From contig NZ_LJPW01000012.1 of NCBI RefSeq assembly GCF_001400735.1, positions 53,532-117,531 of the forward strand: a stretch of 64,000 nucleotides of DNA, written 5' to 3'. Made by a program: the position numbers and the translations under genes. The notes beneath the pieces were generated by a model. It had not been told where the DNA came from. It made no database searches and saw only the letters and a program-made list of their open reading frames with translations. The stretch's first letter is position 1; every line of letters begins with the position of its first letter. Source of the stretch: Pseudomonas caricapapayae (GTDB taxonomy: Bacteria; Pseudomonadota; Gammaproteobacteria; Pseudomonadales; Pseudomonadaceae). Shown here piece after piece: positions 1 through 9,082 of this stretch.

Positions 1-898
1 GATTGAGGTTATTGATCTCGAAGCGCTCGGCCAGGCGGTCGATCACCTGCAATGCGCCAGCCTTGAGTTCGGTTCGCTGACGCAGCGTCCAGGGTGTCAA
101 GGTGAGCGTAGAAGTGTTTTGACGACGCTGGTTGTCGATCTGTTCAATAAAAGACTGCGTGACGTCGTGCCTCTGCAACTGCTCGTACACCACACAACCG
201 TGCAGCCCGCCGTCGGTCGGCCAGATGGAGCGTGACACCAGACCGGACACCGTGGCACCCAGGATCCCGGAGGGAATCACCCAGTCTTCCGCCGACGCTG
301 CCAGCCAGGCGCTGCCGCAGGGGTCGGCCAGCACGACCAGCCGTGGCTCATCGGGAAAACGTGCATCGCCCGCCAGACTGCGACGGATCTCACCTGAAAT
401 AGCACCCTTGCCGGTCCAGCCGTCGACAAACACGATGTTCTGCGCGCCATGGGCCTGGATAATGGCTTCCAGTGCCACGTTATCGATACCACGATCACGA
501 ACGATACTGATGCCGTAGTGATGCGTTTCGCGGCCAAGATCGATCAGCGCCCGGCGCAGCAGCACACCCAGCGGCAAGCCGGCGCGTACAAATGACACCA
601 GAACGATTTCAGCGCCGGTGCATTCCCGGTCAAGCGCCTGCGCCAGGGCTTGCACGTCACCGGCCATGCGCGTGCCGTTCTGGCTGAGCGCCCGCTCATA
701 CAATGCCTTGTGAGCGGTGCTGGGGGCAGACTCCTCGCTGATCATTTCCGAATAATGCTTCTGCCGCGTCTGGATCAGGCGCTCCTTCTCCTCGAAGCTG
801 GTGGTCTGCATCGCGATGCTGCGCAGCAGAAAATGCACGTCATCGTGCAGATAACTGCCGCTGCCAACCGTGTCGAGCCCGTGAACGGGATCACTCAT
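1..898 (-). CDS. StiP-family cysteine protease of a Ter-type stress operon (partial, runs off left edge)
   Basis: About 299 residues are visible from the ATG at 898; the C-terminus lies outside the window. The translation begins MSDPVHGLDTVGSGSY and contains a phosphoribosyltransferase-like stretch (IVLVSFVRAGLPLGVLLRR, then IVFVDGWTGKGAISGEI), as expected of the StiP family that accompanies tellurite-resistance (Ter) gene clusters. The start overlaps the stop of the upstream HAD gene as ATGAGTGA, so the two are probably translationally coupled. The family is predicted to work in synthesis or processing of a nucleoside-like metabolite in Ter stress systems; its protease activity is a family-level prediction. 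The next gene leftwards, outside the window, would commonly be a citrate-lyase-like or Ter gene. Confidence 0.75.
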   Translation of the reverse strand, partial: MSDPVHGLDTVGSGSYLHDDVHFLLRSIAMQTTSFEEKERLIQTRQKHYSEMISEESAPSTAHKALYERALSQNGTRMAGDVQALAQALDRECTGAEIVLVSFVRAGLPLGVLLRRALIDLGRETHHYGISIVRDRGIDNVALEAIIQAHGAQNIVFVDGWTGKGAISGEIRRSLAGDARFPDEPRLVVLADPCGSAWLAASAEDWVIPSGILGATVSGLVSRSIWPTDGGLHGCVVYEQLQRHDVTQSFIEQIDNQRRQNTSTLTLTPWTLRQRTELKAGALQVIDRLAERFEINNLN

Positions 899-1649
899 GT
901 GCTGCTCCGACAAACATTTTCGCCAACTGACTGCGGGCAGGGGTCGCCCACCAGTGGCACTCGTCCATGAAACCCAGGTCGGTAATGCTGTCGCCAAAAC
1001 CGAGCACCGGGCGTTCGCCATTGATCGCCCTGTCGCGCCGCAGCCATTCCTGCACCGCGTAGCGCTTGGCCAGCCCCTCGGGCAGAAAGGCAAGGTTGTT
1101 GCCATTGCCGTGAATATGCATGCCATCGAGCAAGCCGCGGGCCCGCACTTCGGCCAGCACTTTGGTGAGGATGCTGTCATCGCTCTTGTTGTGCTTGGTC
1201 ACCACGTAATGAAACAGCTGCGCCTCTTCAACCACCCAGCCGCGCAGTGAAAAACCCAGTTCCTGACCAATCGCCAGTGTGGTGGCAGACAGTTCATGCA
1301 GACGCGACTGATAGCTGGCCAGGGTCTGTTTCATCTGCTCGTTCCAGTCAGGGTCCAGTCGACCCATGACATCGAGCATCACACCACCGTGCGAACAGAT
1401 CGCGCCTGCGGCGAACGGCAGTTTGACCCGACTGTAGGCCTCGACACTGCGCGCCGTCACCGGCACGACGTCCGAATGGGCCAGCAGCCAGTGCGCGAAG
1501 GACTTCTGCACGTTGGTCATGTAACCGTTGGCGTTACCAGCGATGTCGAGGGTTGCGACATGCTTTTCAATGTCAGCAGGGGTTTTGCGCGCGGTCTGGA
1601 ACAGCGTGTCGTCCAGATCGACGAAGATCAGCGGGCGCTCGTTACTCAT
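891..1649 (-). CDS. HAD-superfamily hydrolase of the Ter-associated operon
   Basis: A 252-residue soluble protein. HAD motif I is near the N-terminus (VDLDDTLF, residues about 10-17, with both nucleophile aspartates) and the acidic metal-binding motif is near the C-terminus (GFGDSITDLGFM). This is a Cof-like phosphatase architecture. It overlaps the PRTase gene upstream by 8 nt and the StiP gene downstream by 8 nt, so it sits inside a tightly coupled operon. In Ter-linked biosynthetic clusters a HAD phosphatase is thought to dephosphorylate the nucleotide-like intermediate; the true substrate is unknown. Confidence 0.85.
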   Translation of the reverse strand: MSNERPLIFVDLDDTLFQTARKTPADIEKHVATLDIAGNANGYMTNVQKSFAHWLLAHSDVVPVTARSVEAYSRVKLPFAAGAICSHGGVMLDVMGRLDPDWNEQMKQTLASYQSRLHELSATTLAIGQELGFSLRGWVVEEAQLFHYVVTKHNKSDDSILTKVLAEVRARGLLDGMHIHGNGNNLAFLPEGLAKRYAVQEWLRRDRAINGERPVLGFGDSITDLGFMDECHWWATPARSQLAKMFVGAAHE

Positions 1650-2775
1650 CGCAGATGACCTCGGCGTTCAGCGCTTCGATAAGCTCGGCAGGCACCGCCT
1701 GCCTTGGGGTTTCGGTGCAGATCAGCACCCGGTCGAACTGACCCGGCCTTACGTTGTAAAGAAAATTGGGAATGCCCAGCCCATAGTTGTCGGAGAAAGA
1801 CAGCGCATGATCGATGGCATGCCCCAAGGCAATCGGTGAACGGCTGGTAGAGCTGAAATGCACATCGGCCCCAGCTTTTTCCAGACGCTCGGCCAGCAGA
1901 AACGGACGCCAGACGAACTCGCTGGTGCCCACGACCAGAACGCGTTCACCAGTTTTGACCGTGAGCCCGGGAGCCAGCGTATCGGCCACCGACAGCACGC
2001 CCATCCGCCCCCAGTCGTTGGCGGTCACCAGCGGCCAGTCGCCCATTGCGACGGTGCCGACCTCCGGCATGTCCGGCAATGGCGCACTCACGTCCTCATC
2101 GAAGGAATACGAGCCTTGCAACAGCGAGACCTGCTCCGCCACTGCCCCCATCGATGAGCTGACCGCTCCGGCCGACCAGTCGGTGAGCACGCAGGTCACC
2201 ACCCGCTCGATCTTGCTCAACCCGGCTTCGACCAGCGCCTGATGCAGATTGATGAAGGTCTTGCCCGTCGAAGCCTCGTCGTCGACCAGCACCAGCGAGC
2301 GTGCGCCAAGCATCATCTCGCGTAACGCCGGATCGACCGGCAGATGAATAAGGTGAGCGCTGGCGTGGCTATGCTCTTCTTCAAAACGGGCAAACAGCTG
2401 GCTACCGGTCGGATGGCGCGTGCTGACCAGATACAAGGCATCAGGGCGCGTTTCGCTGTAGGCACGGTGCACCCCGGCACCGAGGCCGACTGCCGTTTCG
2501 GCCATGCCGATGACCAGCACCGGACCGGGCAGGTCTGCCGGGATCTTGTGCGCCAGGTCCTGAAAGCTTTTCAGCATCACGCCCGGGCGCGCAGGGATAT
2601 GGCGCCCCAGCACTCGGGACACGAACAGAAAAGCACGCTTGGGGTTGCGCCGCTCGGCAAAGCCGAACAGGGAGTCCGGAGCAATGGTCGACGAATCGAC
2701 ACTGACATCGAGGCGACCACGAAGCAGATCAGCACGAAGCTTTGTAGGGTTGGAAAAAGCTGCGCTGCTGTCCAT
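1642..2775 (-). CDS. PRTase-PELOTA protein of the Ter-associated operon
   Basis: A 377-residue protein. The middle holds a type I phosphoribosyltransferase domain with the PRPP loop VLVDDEASTGKTFINL. The C-terminal third matches the RNA-binding-like (PELOTA) part found in Ter-linked PRTases. The start is supported by an AGGA ribosome site 8-9 nt upstream. It lies between the TerD-protease gene and the HAD gene on the same strand. The family is proposed to make or salvage a base-ribose bond in an unidentified nucleoside-like molecule. Function is inferred from family and context. Confidence 0.82.
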   Translation of the reverse strand: MDSSAAFSNPTKLRADLLRGRLDVSVDSSTIAPDSLFGFAERRNPKRAFLFVSRVLGRHIPARPGVMLKSFQDLAHKIPADLPGPVLVIGMAETAVGLGAGVHRAYSETRPDALYLVSTRHPTGSQLFARFEEEHSHASAHLIHLPVDPALREMMLGARSLVLVDDEASTGKTFINLHQALVEAGLSKIERVVTCVLTDWSAGAVSSSMGAVAEQVSLLQGSYSFDEDVSAPLPDMPEVGTVAMGDWPLVTANDWGRMGVLSVADTLAPGLTVKTGERVLVVGTSEFVWRPFLLAERLEKAGADVHFSSTSRSPIALGHAIDHALSFSDNYGLGIPNFLYNVRPGQFDRVLICTETPRQAVPAELIEALNAEVICDE

Positions 2776-2841
2776 CGATAAATTCCTGATTAACGGGGCC
2801 GCAGCCCCAGACGCCTGCGGATTGAGCAGGCAACACCGATT

Positions 2842-3981
2842 TCACTGACGTGAGGCTTCGACGAGCCACAACGATGACTGGGCGGTGCGCGAGATTTCGG
2901 TGGTGGTGTACGACCTTTCCGCACGGGCATGCGGCGCATCGATGCGGCAAGCCTGCAGAAAGGACATAAGCAGTGCGGACTTCACGGCGAAGTTCATGTT
3001 TTGCCCGTCCGGCACGGTGGACGTCACCATGCCGATCACCGCACCACCGTTATCGAATAACGGACTACCGCTGGAGCCCGGCTGAATCGGGGCCGTGAAC
3101 TGGAACAGGCTGGCGTCATTGTGCAGGCCGAACAAACCGGAGATACCGCCCTGAGTCACCTGCAGCCCGCCGCCGGAAATGGACGCCAGTGGATAACCCA
3201 AGACCGCTACGGTATCACCCGGCTCACAGCCCTGCCCGTCCCGGAATGTAACCGGAGACAACGGCGGTGCGCCTTGCACGCGCAGCAGCGCGATGTCGTT
3301 GCGACGGTCGATCACCACCGGCTCGGCCTTGTAACGACCCTCCAGTGAAGTGATATAGAACACGCCCATGTCTTCGATAACATGCGCACAGGTCATGACG
3401 TGCGCAGGACCTACCACAAACGCCGTACCCGTCGCCGACTCATGCCGAGGCGCGCTACCGGCCGCTCCGGACGGGCGGCGCGGATGACGGTCGTCGACCT
3501 CCAGCCCGATCTTGCGCCCGAACGCCGACAGCCCATACGCAGAACCTTCGCTCAGCGCACGGAATTTCCACTGTTCGTTACGCTTGTAGAACTCGCCGAT
3601 GATGATCGCCGCTTCGCCGTTATCGCGCAGGTCCAGGCGGTGCTCGATGTCGCCATCCACCTTGAGGTGCAGGCTGCCGATATCACGGACCGGCCCCATG
3701 GCCGCATACACGTAGACCATCAACAGCACGCGATCACTGCCGCTCGGGAGCCTGTCCAGCCTGAGCGTACAGCCGACATCCTGAGGGCCGCCGCTCCACT
3801 CCATCCAGTTCTGTTCCTGATGCAGCAGCGCCGGATCGCCCATAGGCTGGCGCTTGTCGTTGACCGCCAGCAAGGCGACAGCGGCGTATTCACCGAACAC
3901 CGAAGATTGACCGCTCTCCAGGTTCCAGGAGCAGTGGGCGCCAGCTAAAGCAGTATTTGCACCTGGCGCAAGAAGCTTCAT
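2842..3981 (-). CDS. TerD domain fused to a trypsin-like serine protease
   Basis: A 379-residue fusion. Residues about 1-170 are a TerD/TerX-like calcium-binding-type domain (start MKLLAPGANTALAG, then a typical segment around VLLMVYVYAAMG and an AAIIIGEFYKRNEQWKF stretch). Residues about 185-350 are a trypsin/DegP-like peptidase with a visible triad: His in TCAHVIED, Asp in RRNDIALL and Ser in QPGSSGSPLFD. There is no signal peptide, so it should be cytoplasmic. A GGGAGG ribosome site precedes the ATG at 3981. It lies in the operon between the ATP-grasp and PRTase genes. Coupling a stress-sensing TerD domain to a protease suggests regulated proteolysis; the substrate is unknown. Confidence 0.85.
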   Translation of the reverse strand: MKLLAPGANTALAGAHCSWNLESGQSSVFGEYAAVALLAVNDKRQPMGDPALLHQEQNWMEWSGGPQDVGCTLRLDRLPSGSDRVLLMVYVYAAMGPVRDIGSLHLKVDGDIEHRLDLRDNGEAAIIIGEFYKRNEQWKFRALSEGSAYGLSAFGRKIGLEVDDRHPRRPSGAAGSAPRHESATGTAFVVGPAHVMTCAHVIEDMGVFYITSLEGRYKAEPVVIDRRNDIALLRVQGAPPLSPVTFRDGQGCEPGDTVAVLGYPLASISGGGLQVTQGGISGLFGLHNDASLFQFTAPIQPGSSGSPLFDNGGAVIGMVTSTVPDGQNMNFAVKSALLMSFLQACRIDAPHARAERSYTTTEISRTAQSSLWLVEASRQ

Positions 3982-4035
3982 GCCCGATCCTCCCTGATAA
4001 GAGCGATTAGTGATAGCAAAAATCTATTATCGCGA

Positions 4036-5034
4036 TCAAACCAAGGCCCGTACAGCGACCGTGATGGCCTTCACGCGGATATCTTCAAGCCAATGTGTTT
4101 CCGGTTCTTTCAAGCCGAGACGGCGGGTCGCAAAAATACCCGGCAGGTTAACGCCGGTTTCACGCACATAACCGATGCCGCCCGAGTAACGCGGGTTGAT
4201 TTCCAGCAAGCGCGGCTTGCCGTCGGCATCGTCGCGGGTCTGCACATTAATCAGCCCGTCGCAGGCAAAATGCTCCGCTGCGCGCACCGCCAGTTGCACC
4301 GCTTCGCTGTCACGCTCGAAGGTCTGATTGAGCCCCACCTTGCGCCGTCCGACGAAGGCAACCGCCTTGCCGTGCTCGCAGACCATGTCCACCGAGCACT
4401 CACTGCCCGGCATATACGGCATCAGCAACATCGCCGGAACGTCATCGGACTGGCGATAAGCATCAAGGTACGCCTGAAAGGTGGTTTCACGCGCATCCGG
4501 GTTGGCGAAACAGCGAAAATCGTCGACATCGGTCTTGAAGCGCCAGAAACCGCGGCCATAAATCCCGACCACCGGTTTGATACACACTTCGCCATATACC
4601 GACAACGCTTCGTAAGCCGCCTGCAACTCCTCGGCATTGCTCGCGGCGATTCCCGGAATACACGCCAGCCCTGCCGCCTCGGCCGCTGCCGTGAAGCGGC
4701 TCTTGTCATCGACATCCATGAAAGTCTGCCGGGACGTTCCGCCTGTGACGAGGTCCAAACCCTGTGCAACAAAACGTGCACGCTGCGCTTCGTAAAAGCT
4801 GCCGATGCGCCCGGCGACGATAACCCTGACGCCCAGCGCCCGAGCGGTCTCCAGCACCCAGTCGATACGCTCTTCATTGTCGACCGGCTCTTGCAGTGCC
4901 ACATGGGCCTGCCCGGTAATTTCGGAGCGCTGCTGGCGATGGGAGGCGATAATCTGCACTGACGCAGGCAACGCGTCGCGCGCGCCCATGATCACTTCAC
5001 GCTGGCTGGACTGCCCTTCAAGGAACCAAATCAT
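4036..5034 (-). CDS. ATP-grasp ligase of the Ter-associated operon
   Basis: A 332-residue ATP-grasp protein and the first gene of the minus-strand operon. Visible features are CIKPVVGIYGRGFWRFK (ATP-binding lysine and glycine-rich loop), the metal-binding acidic region around MPGSECSVDMVC, and RLLEINPRYSGGIGYV, the Glu-x-Asn-Pro-Arg motif of ATP-grasp enzymes. A GGAG site lies 6 nt before the ATG. In Ter-linked clusters this enzyme is predicted to ligate an amino-acid-like group onto the metabolite made by the PRTase and HAD partners. The 118 bp upstream is shared with a divergent DUF1523 gene and must hold the operon promoter. Confidence 0.85.
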   Translation of the reverse strand: MIWFLEGQSSQREVIMGARDALPASVQIIASHRQQRSEITGQAHVALQEPVDNEERIDWVLETARALGVRVIVAGRIGSFYEAQRARFVAQGLDLVTGGTSRQTFMDVDDKSRFTAAAEAAGLACIPGIAASNAEELQAAYEALSVYGEVCIKPVVGIYGRGFWRFKTDVDDFRCFANPDARETTFQAYLDAYRQSDDVPAMLLMPYMPGSECSVDMVCEHGKAVAFVGRRKVGLNQTFERDSEAVQLAVRAAEHFACDGLINVQTRDDADGKPRLLEINPRYSGGIGYVRETGVNLPGIFATRRLGLKEPETHWLEDIRVKAITVAVRALV

Positions 5035-5152
5035 GTCAATCTCCGGGAGACAATGCCATCCGCAACGGCCTTGTCGAATTTTGTAATAACTGTTTTGCTT
5101 CGAAATGTTCGGATTAGGGCAAAGTCACGCAATTTAAACAGAGGACGCTGGT

Positions 5153-5692
5153 ATGAAGTGGCTTAAAAGGTCGATTTGGCTTGTGGTATTCGTTGCACTC
5201 GGGATCGGCGCATTAAGCCTCTATTACGTCCTGCCGCGCCATGATGTCGTGATGATCACCGGCGTGGAAGTCAAAAGAATGGACGCCGACGGCGTCATCA
5301 ACGCCGAAAACCCGGCAGACGGCCCGACCCGCGACGTGTACTTCATCAACACCGAAGACCCGGACAGCAAAAAGGTCGTGGTCTACCGCAACGAAGACAC
5401 TGGCTGGAGCTTCCCGTGGTACTTCAAATTCGACTCCGCCGACATCCAGGCCAAAGCCCAGGGCTACTCGCGTGACTCCCAACAGCTGGCGCTGATTCGT
5501 TATTACGGCTGGCGCATAACGATCCTGTCGATGTTTCCCAACGTGACCGAGGTTGAGGCGGTGACGAGTCGTGATCAGCCGTTTCCGATTTTTAATACGA
5601 TTTTTTTTGTGGTGGTGGGGTTGTTGGTGGTGATGGTTGGGGTGAGGAGGCGGTTTAAAGGGCGGGCGCGGGTTGATGGGGTGGTGAGGTAA
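5153..5692 (+). CDS. DUF1523 membrane protein
   Basis: A 179-residue protein of the DUF1523 family. It has an N-terminal membrane segment (about residues 8-28), a soluble, probably periplasmic, central part rich in Asp, and a second membrane segment near the C-terminus (FPIFNTIFFVVVGLLVVMVGV) followed by a basic tail. An AGAGGA ribosome site precedes the ATG. No function is established for the family. It is transcribed divergently from the Ter-type operon and appears to be a single-gene unit. Confidence 0.8.
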   Translation: MKWLKRSIWLVVFVALGIGALSLYYVLPRHDVVMITGVEVKRMDADGVINAENPADGPTRDVYFINTEDPDSKKVVVYRNEDTGWSFPWYFKFDSADIQAKAQGYSRDSQQLALIRYYGWRITILSMFPNVTEVEAVTSRDQPFPIFNTIFFVVVGLLVVMVGVRRRFKGRARVDGVVR

Positions 5693-5736
5693 TTTTCGTA
5701 CTTTAGATACTGCGAAAAGCCCGGTCTATGATCGGG

Positions 5737-6144
5737 CTATATATGGAGCTGCTGGAACTTGCGGGCCGCAGAAAACGTCCATGGCACACGAAAGGCTGCG
5801 CCGCCTTCGATTAACAAAGCCTGCTCGGTAATTGAAGGCCACCACCTGACCAGGTTTTCTGCCTTGTTCCAGTAGGTCATTTTCCCCCATTGCCTGGCAA
5901 GGCAGAAAATGGGCATCCCACACTCCCGGAATGCCCGACGCTCAGCGTCTCCCTTGGAAAACTTGTCCTGAGACACGACCGCCCAACCGCCTTCTTTTTT
6001 GAGATGGGTCACCCAGTCAATATCAGCGGAGTTGGCAGGGAATCTTTCACGCAGCGATACCACTGAGTGACCTTCACTCTTTGTCAGCTCATTGAGCGCT
6101 CTGGCGATAGCGGGCGGCAGATTGTTATCGATCAAAAAATTCAA
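5737..6144 (-). CDS. PIN-like toxin, VapC45-type
   Basis: A 135-residue protein beginning MNFLIDNNLPPAIARAL, the N-terminus of the DUF5615/PIN-like (VapC45) group, with the first acidic metal ligand at Asp6 and further acidic positions at SADIDWV and SQDKF. The family is predicted to be a metal-dependent RNase toxin. It starts with TTG and overlaps the stop of the antitoxin gene as TTGA, so translation is coupled to the antitoxin. The pair resembles Rv2018/Rv2019 (VapB45/VapC45) of Mycobacterium tuberculosis. RNA target unknown. Confidence 0.72.
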   Translation of the reverse strand: MNFLIDNNLPPAIARALNELTKSEGHSVVSLRERFPANSADIDWVTHLKKEGGWAVVSQDKFSKGDAERRAFRECGMPIFCLARQWGKMTYWNKAENLVRWWPSITEQALLIEGGAAFRVPWTFSAARKFQQLHI

Positions 6145-6833
6145 GCCGCGATCCTGTGCTCAAAATTGACTGCGGCTTCCACTGCTGCAGGCGGAATCTC
6201 ATAAAGTAACGCTACACGCTTCGCGTTCTGGCCTTCAGCCAGATAAGAATGATAGATCGCTGCTGTGTCGATTCCCGTCGTTGCCAACACCGGTTTGCCA
6301 AAATTCCTTGCCGGGTCCAAAACAACTGCCTTGCTTCGCTTTACTGGATACCAGCGCTTTGCCGACTCTTCACCTGCGTAATCAATGCCCTCGTACAGAG
6401 AGGGCGTAATGACCTGCTTGAACGCGTATTGCCGCTTCACCAGATCCAGAAGCGCCTCATCACCCGTTTCATACAGAACGGTCGCGAAAATATCTCGTCC
6501 GTCAGTTTGAAAACGTCTGCACGTAAACGGGTAGAGCTGGCCGAACATTTCTCTGGCTTGTAACGAGGCGCTGCGGATCGCTTGCAAGCTGACGCCGTGC
6601 TGGCGAAACGCATGGACAAAGCGAATTTCCAGCAGGTCGTGGAAGCCGAGCAGCTTTTCGTCCAGAAATGCGACCTCTGGCGTCCAGAGGCCGGGGTGAT
6701 CGACGCCTGCCGCGCAATAGCCGAACATCCATCTGCGAATGTCTTTCGCCGGAATGCCGGTGTATGAGGACGCTTCTGCTGGGGTGTATAGGCCCACACC
6801 GAGGAGGCGGCTGGGTGATGTAGTGGTGTTCAT
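6141..6833 (-). CDS. DUF433-containing antitoxin, VapB45-type
   Basis: About 230 residues from the ATG at 6833 (MNTTTSPSRLLGVGLYTPAEASSYT), chosen because AGAGGAG lies just upstream; the open frame extends further to 7016 without a convincing start. The N-terminus is MerR-like (YTPAEASSYTGIPAKDIRRW), and the C-terminal part (TTGIDTAAIYHSYLAEGQNAKRVALLYEIPP) matches the DUF433 helix-turn-helix of VapB45 antitoxins. It precedes and overlaps the toxin gene. It is expected to bind its own promoter and neutralise the PIN-like protein. Confidence 0.75.
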   Translation of the reverse strand: MNTTTSPSRLLGVGLYTPAEASSYTGIPAKDIRRWMFGYCAAGVDHPGLWTPEVAFLDEKLLGFHDLLEIRFVHAFRQHGVSLQAIRSASLQAREMFGQLYPFTCRRFQTDGRDIFATVLYETGDEALLDLVKRQYAFKQVITPSLYEGIDYAGEESAKRWYPVKRSKAVVLDPARNFGKPVLATTGIDTAAIYHSYLAEGQNAKRVALLYEIPPAAVEAAVNFEHRIAA

Positions 6834-7072
6834 AGCTCCTCTCTTCATGTGTAGGGTAATCAGGAGAGTAATTCTGGGCTTGATTCGGATATCAATCAAC
6901 GGACGTTTTGATAACCGAAGCGGATCAGGAAGTGACCTAATGCAAAAGCTGAAATTTCCTACGATGCCATCGTGATAACACCAAGTAATCGAATCAAAGC
7001 GCCCGCAACGAAGCACATCCGCCGGGGGCGCTATTGTTTAAAAGGTGAGTCTAACCTGAGTCTTAAGCAGGC

Positions 7073-7679
7073 TCAGGTCTTGTTGAACAGTTTGGGCAAA
7101 CCCTTCGCTTTCAGTACAGCCTTGACGGATGGACGTGCTTCTACTCGCGCCACGAACGCTTGCAAAGCAGGTTGCGCTTCCAGCGAAATGCCAAAATTGA
7201 CAGGCCAGCGTGTTACCGCGAACAGGTAGGTGTCGGCAACGCTGAAATCGTTACCCAGCAGGTAATCAAGACCATTCGCCAGCAGACCATTCAAGTAGGT
7301 TTGTTTGGCGATGACCGGGCGCTGGGCGTCGGTGGCATCCACCCCCTTCGCCAAATAGAAAAGCGGTGTCCAGGCCTTGTGATATTCAGCAGCCAGATAA
7401 TTGAGTATCTCCTGCAGCCTTGCGCGCTCCAGCGTCCCGTTGGCTGGCACCAGCATTGGTACGAAGTGGTCACCCAGATATTGCCTTCAGTCAGAACAGC
7501 ACCGCCATCCAACCCCAACGCAGGAACAGCCCTTTGGGGTTGATCGCGTAATAGTCATCGCCGGATTCAATCGTATGCTGCCGCAGATTGACCTTGACCA
7601 ATTCGTGAGCGACACCCGCTTCGTGCAACACGATGTGAGCAGCAAGCGAACAGGAGCCAGGTGAGTAGTAAAGCTTCAT
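7073..7679 (-). pseudogene. Glutathione S-transferase, broken by frameshifts
   Basis: The N-terminal half begins MKLYYSPGSCSLAAHIVLHE at 7679 and runs to YYAINPKG, the GST thioredoxin-like domain. Just after NPKG the frame shifts (near 7531): the expected VPALGLDGGAVLTEG continues in a second frame, and the C-terminal helical domain (MLVPANGTLERARLQEILNYL to the end) is in a third frame starting at 7456. Some residues between the LTEG motif and the C-terminal domain also appear to be missing. The gene cannot make a normal roughly 200-residue GST. Confidence 0.8.
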
Positions 7680-7949
7680 AGGTGATTGTTCCGGTGGCTG
7701 AGAATGACCAGATCCTAGCACTCAGATAACTTTTTATAGCTGGTAACTTAAGGTTACTCTAGTTCTCCGGTTGCCGTTATGTAACCTGGTTACGCTCTGG
7801 AAACTCGCGATCCGACAAGGAAAACCCTGCCATGTCATTGAAAATGCGCAAAAGCAAGTCAACCATCCCGTCCCCGAATGCGCGATAGCGGCGTGCATGT
7901 GGCTCCTGAGCGGTGTCTGGACTCCAAATTTGCTGTGGAGTTAAAGTGG

Positions 7950-8201
7950 TGGGCCTCGGCGATTCGGCGAACTGCGCGTCGACATCCCCGGTATTTCGGC
8001 AAAGATACTGTCGGTAGGCTTGAAGAGGTGGGAGATAAAGGTGTGGTTGTTCGGACGGTGCTGGCGACTTCGCCACCTCCTGCGGAGTACAGTCTTTCGG
8101 AGTTGAAATTGGAGTTGCTGCCGGCGATTGCGAAGATTGAATATCGGTTGAGGTTGAAGCGGGGGAAGGACGTGGCAGATGGTGTGCGACTTGAGAATTA
8201 A
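7950..8201 (+). pseudogene. Degenerate HxlR-type regulator remnant
   Basis: Only the C-terminal part of an HxlR winged-helix regulator is recognisable: GRLEEVGDKGVVVRTVLATS followed by PPPAEYSLSELKLELLPAI, matching the usual pattern of a recognition wing then P-x-x-EY-x-LT-x-L-G-x-x-L-x-P. The N-terminal helices are unrecognisable and the conserved LTELG is altered. It is next to the broken GST, so the whole 7073-8201 stretch looks like a decaying detoxification unit. Similarity is by eye only. Confidence 0.4.
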
Positions 8202-8380
8202 ATTCCGTTAGTTGCAAGCAACAGATACAGTCTTGAGTTTGAAATACTTGCCTGAAAAAAAAAGCAAAGAGAGAAGGCTCGACCAGCATAGATCGAAATT
8301 TTTCTCTGATTAATACTGAGAACTGCCCCCCTACAAACTTATAGCAAAGACAATCCTGTGCTAACAGGCTATCTAAATCG

Positions 8381-8408
8381 GCCTCTTTAACGCTAACATT
8401 AAAGAGGC
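8381..8408 (-). terminator. Hairpin terminator downstream of pilA
   Basis: A perfect 10-bp inverted repeat, GCCTCTTTAA with TTAAAGAGGC, separated by 8 nt. It lies 22 nt past the pilA stop on the minus strand, followed by a short T-containing stretch. It is suited to ending the pilA transcript. Confidence 0.6.
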
Positions 8409-8429
8409 GCGATTAGCTGCATGTTGGAA

Positions 8430-8858
8430 TTAGTTTTTCACGTAACCCTGTGTCAAACAACCACCGCTGTACTGCCAAGTAAGAACGTCGGTGTTACCAA
8501 CCAAGCGGGTAGGGGTCAATATGCAGGTATCCGCAGCAGCAATGCCCTTGTAAGCATTAGGTGTACCGGTGATAACCGCTGTTGTAGCCGTAATACCAAC
8601 GCTAGCCAAAGCACCTGGGGTGGCGGTTGGAAGAGTGATGCCTAATTTTGCTGCAGTATCGCATGCGGTGAGGTCAGTCGTCTGCGCATAGCAAACGGCG
8701 ACGGCAGATTTAACGGCGTCCATAGCCAACACGACCTCTGTGTAAGCCGCTTTTCTGGTGTAATTCTGATATGCAGGCAGTGCCACCGCAGCCAGAATCC
8801 CGATGATCGCCACTACGATCATCAGCTCGATCAACGTAAAACCTTTTTGTGTTTTCAT
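8430..8858 (-). CDS. pilA: Type IVa major pilin
   Basis: A 142-residue prepilin. The short leader MKTQKG is followed by [20 protein letters not shown], the PilD cleavage and N-methylation site with Glu5, which starts the hydrophobic assembly helix. Two C-terminal cysteines about 20 residues apart (CILTPT and SGGCLTQ) could close the D-loop. The pilin is the polymerised subunit of type IV pili used for twitching and surface attachment in P. syringae. It is divergent from pilB, the usual Pseudomonas arrangement, and has its own sigma-54 promoter. Confidence 0.95.
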   Translation of the reverse strand: MKTQKGFTLIELMIVVAIIGILAAVALPAYQNYTRKAAYTEVVLAMDAVKSAVAVCYAQTTDLTACDTAAKLGITLPTATPGALASVGITATTAVITGTPNAYKGIAAADTCILTPTRLVGNTDVLTWQYSGGCLTQGYVKN

Positions 8859-8905
8859 AGCTTACTTCTCCGAGGCGTCAGTTTTTAGTGCCTTGATCCA
8901 CCTAA

Positions 8906-8921
8906 AGCACACGGCGTGCCA
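8906..8921 (-). promoter_or_regulatory. Sigma-54 (RpoN) promoter of pilA
   Basis: On the minus strand the sequence reads TGGCAC, five bases, GTGCT, matching the -24/-12 sigma-54 consensus TGGCAC-N5-TTGCA with one change in the -12 element. It lies about 50 nt before the pilA start. Pseudomonas pilA genes are known to be RpoN- and PilR-dependent, which supports the call. Confidence 0.75.
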
Positions 8922-9082
8922 AAGTGCAATGCGTTGCGAACCATTTGGAAAGCCGTTATCCGTGGCATCAGGTTGCTCCGTAATCCGCAGAAACTGACAA
9001 TTTACGTCACATCCCGCACTGCCATTTGGCAGCACCGCCCGACTGCGCTATAACCCACCCATTGTCTGTGTCTGGTGGTTTT

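Noticed and set aside
7777..8289. 170-codon minus-strand frame opposite the HxlR-like remnant
   Set aside because: Low-complexity Ser/Pro/Thr/Gln translation with no start site, typical of an antisense frame.
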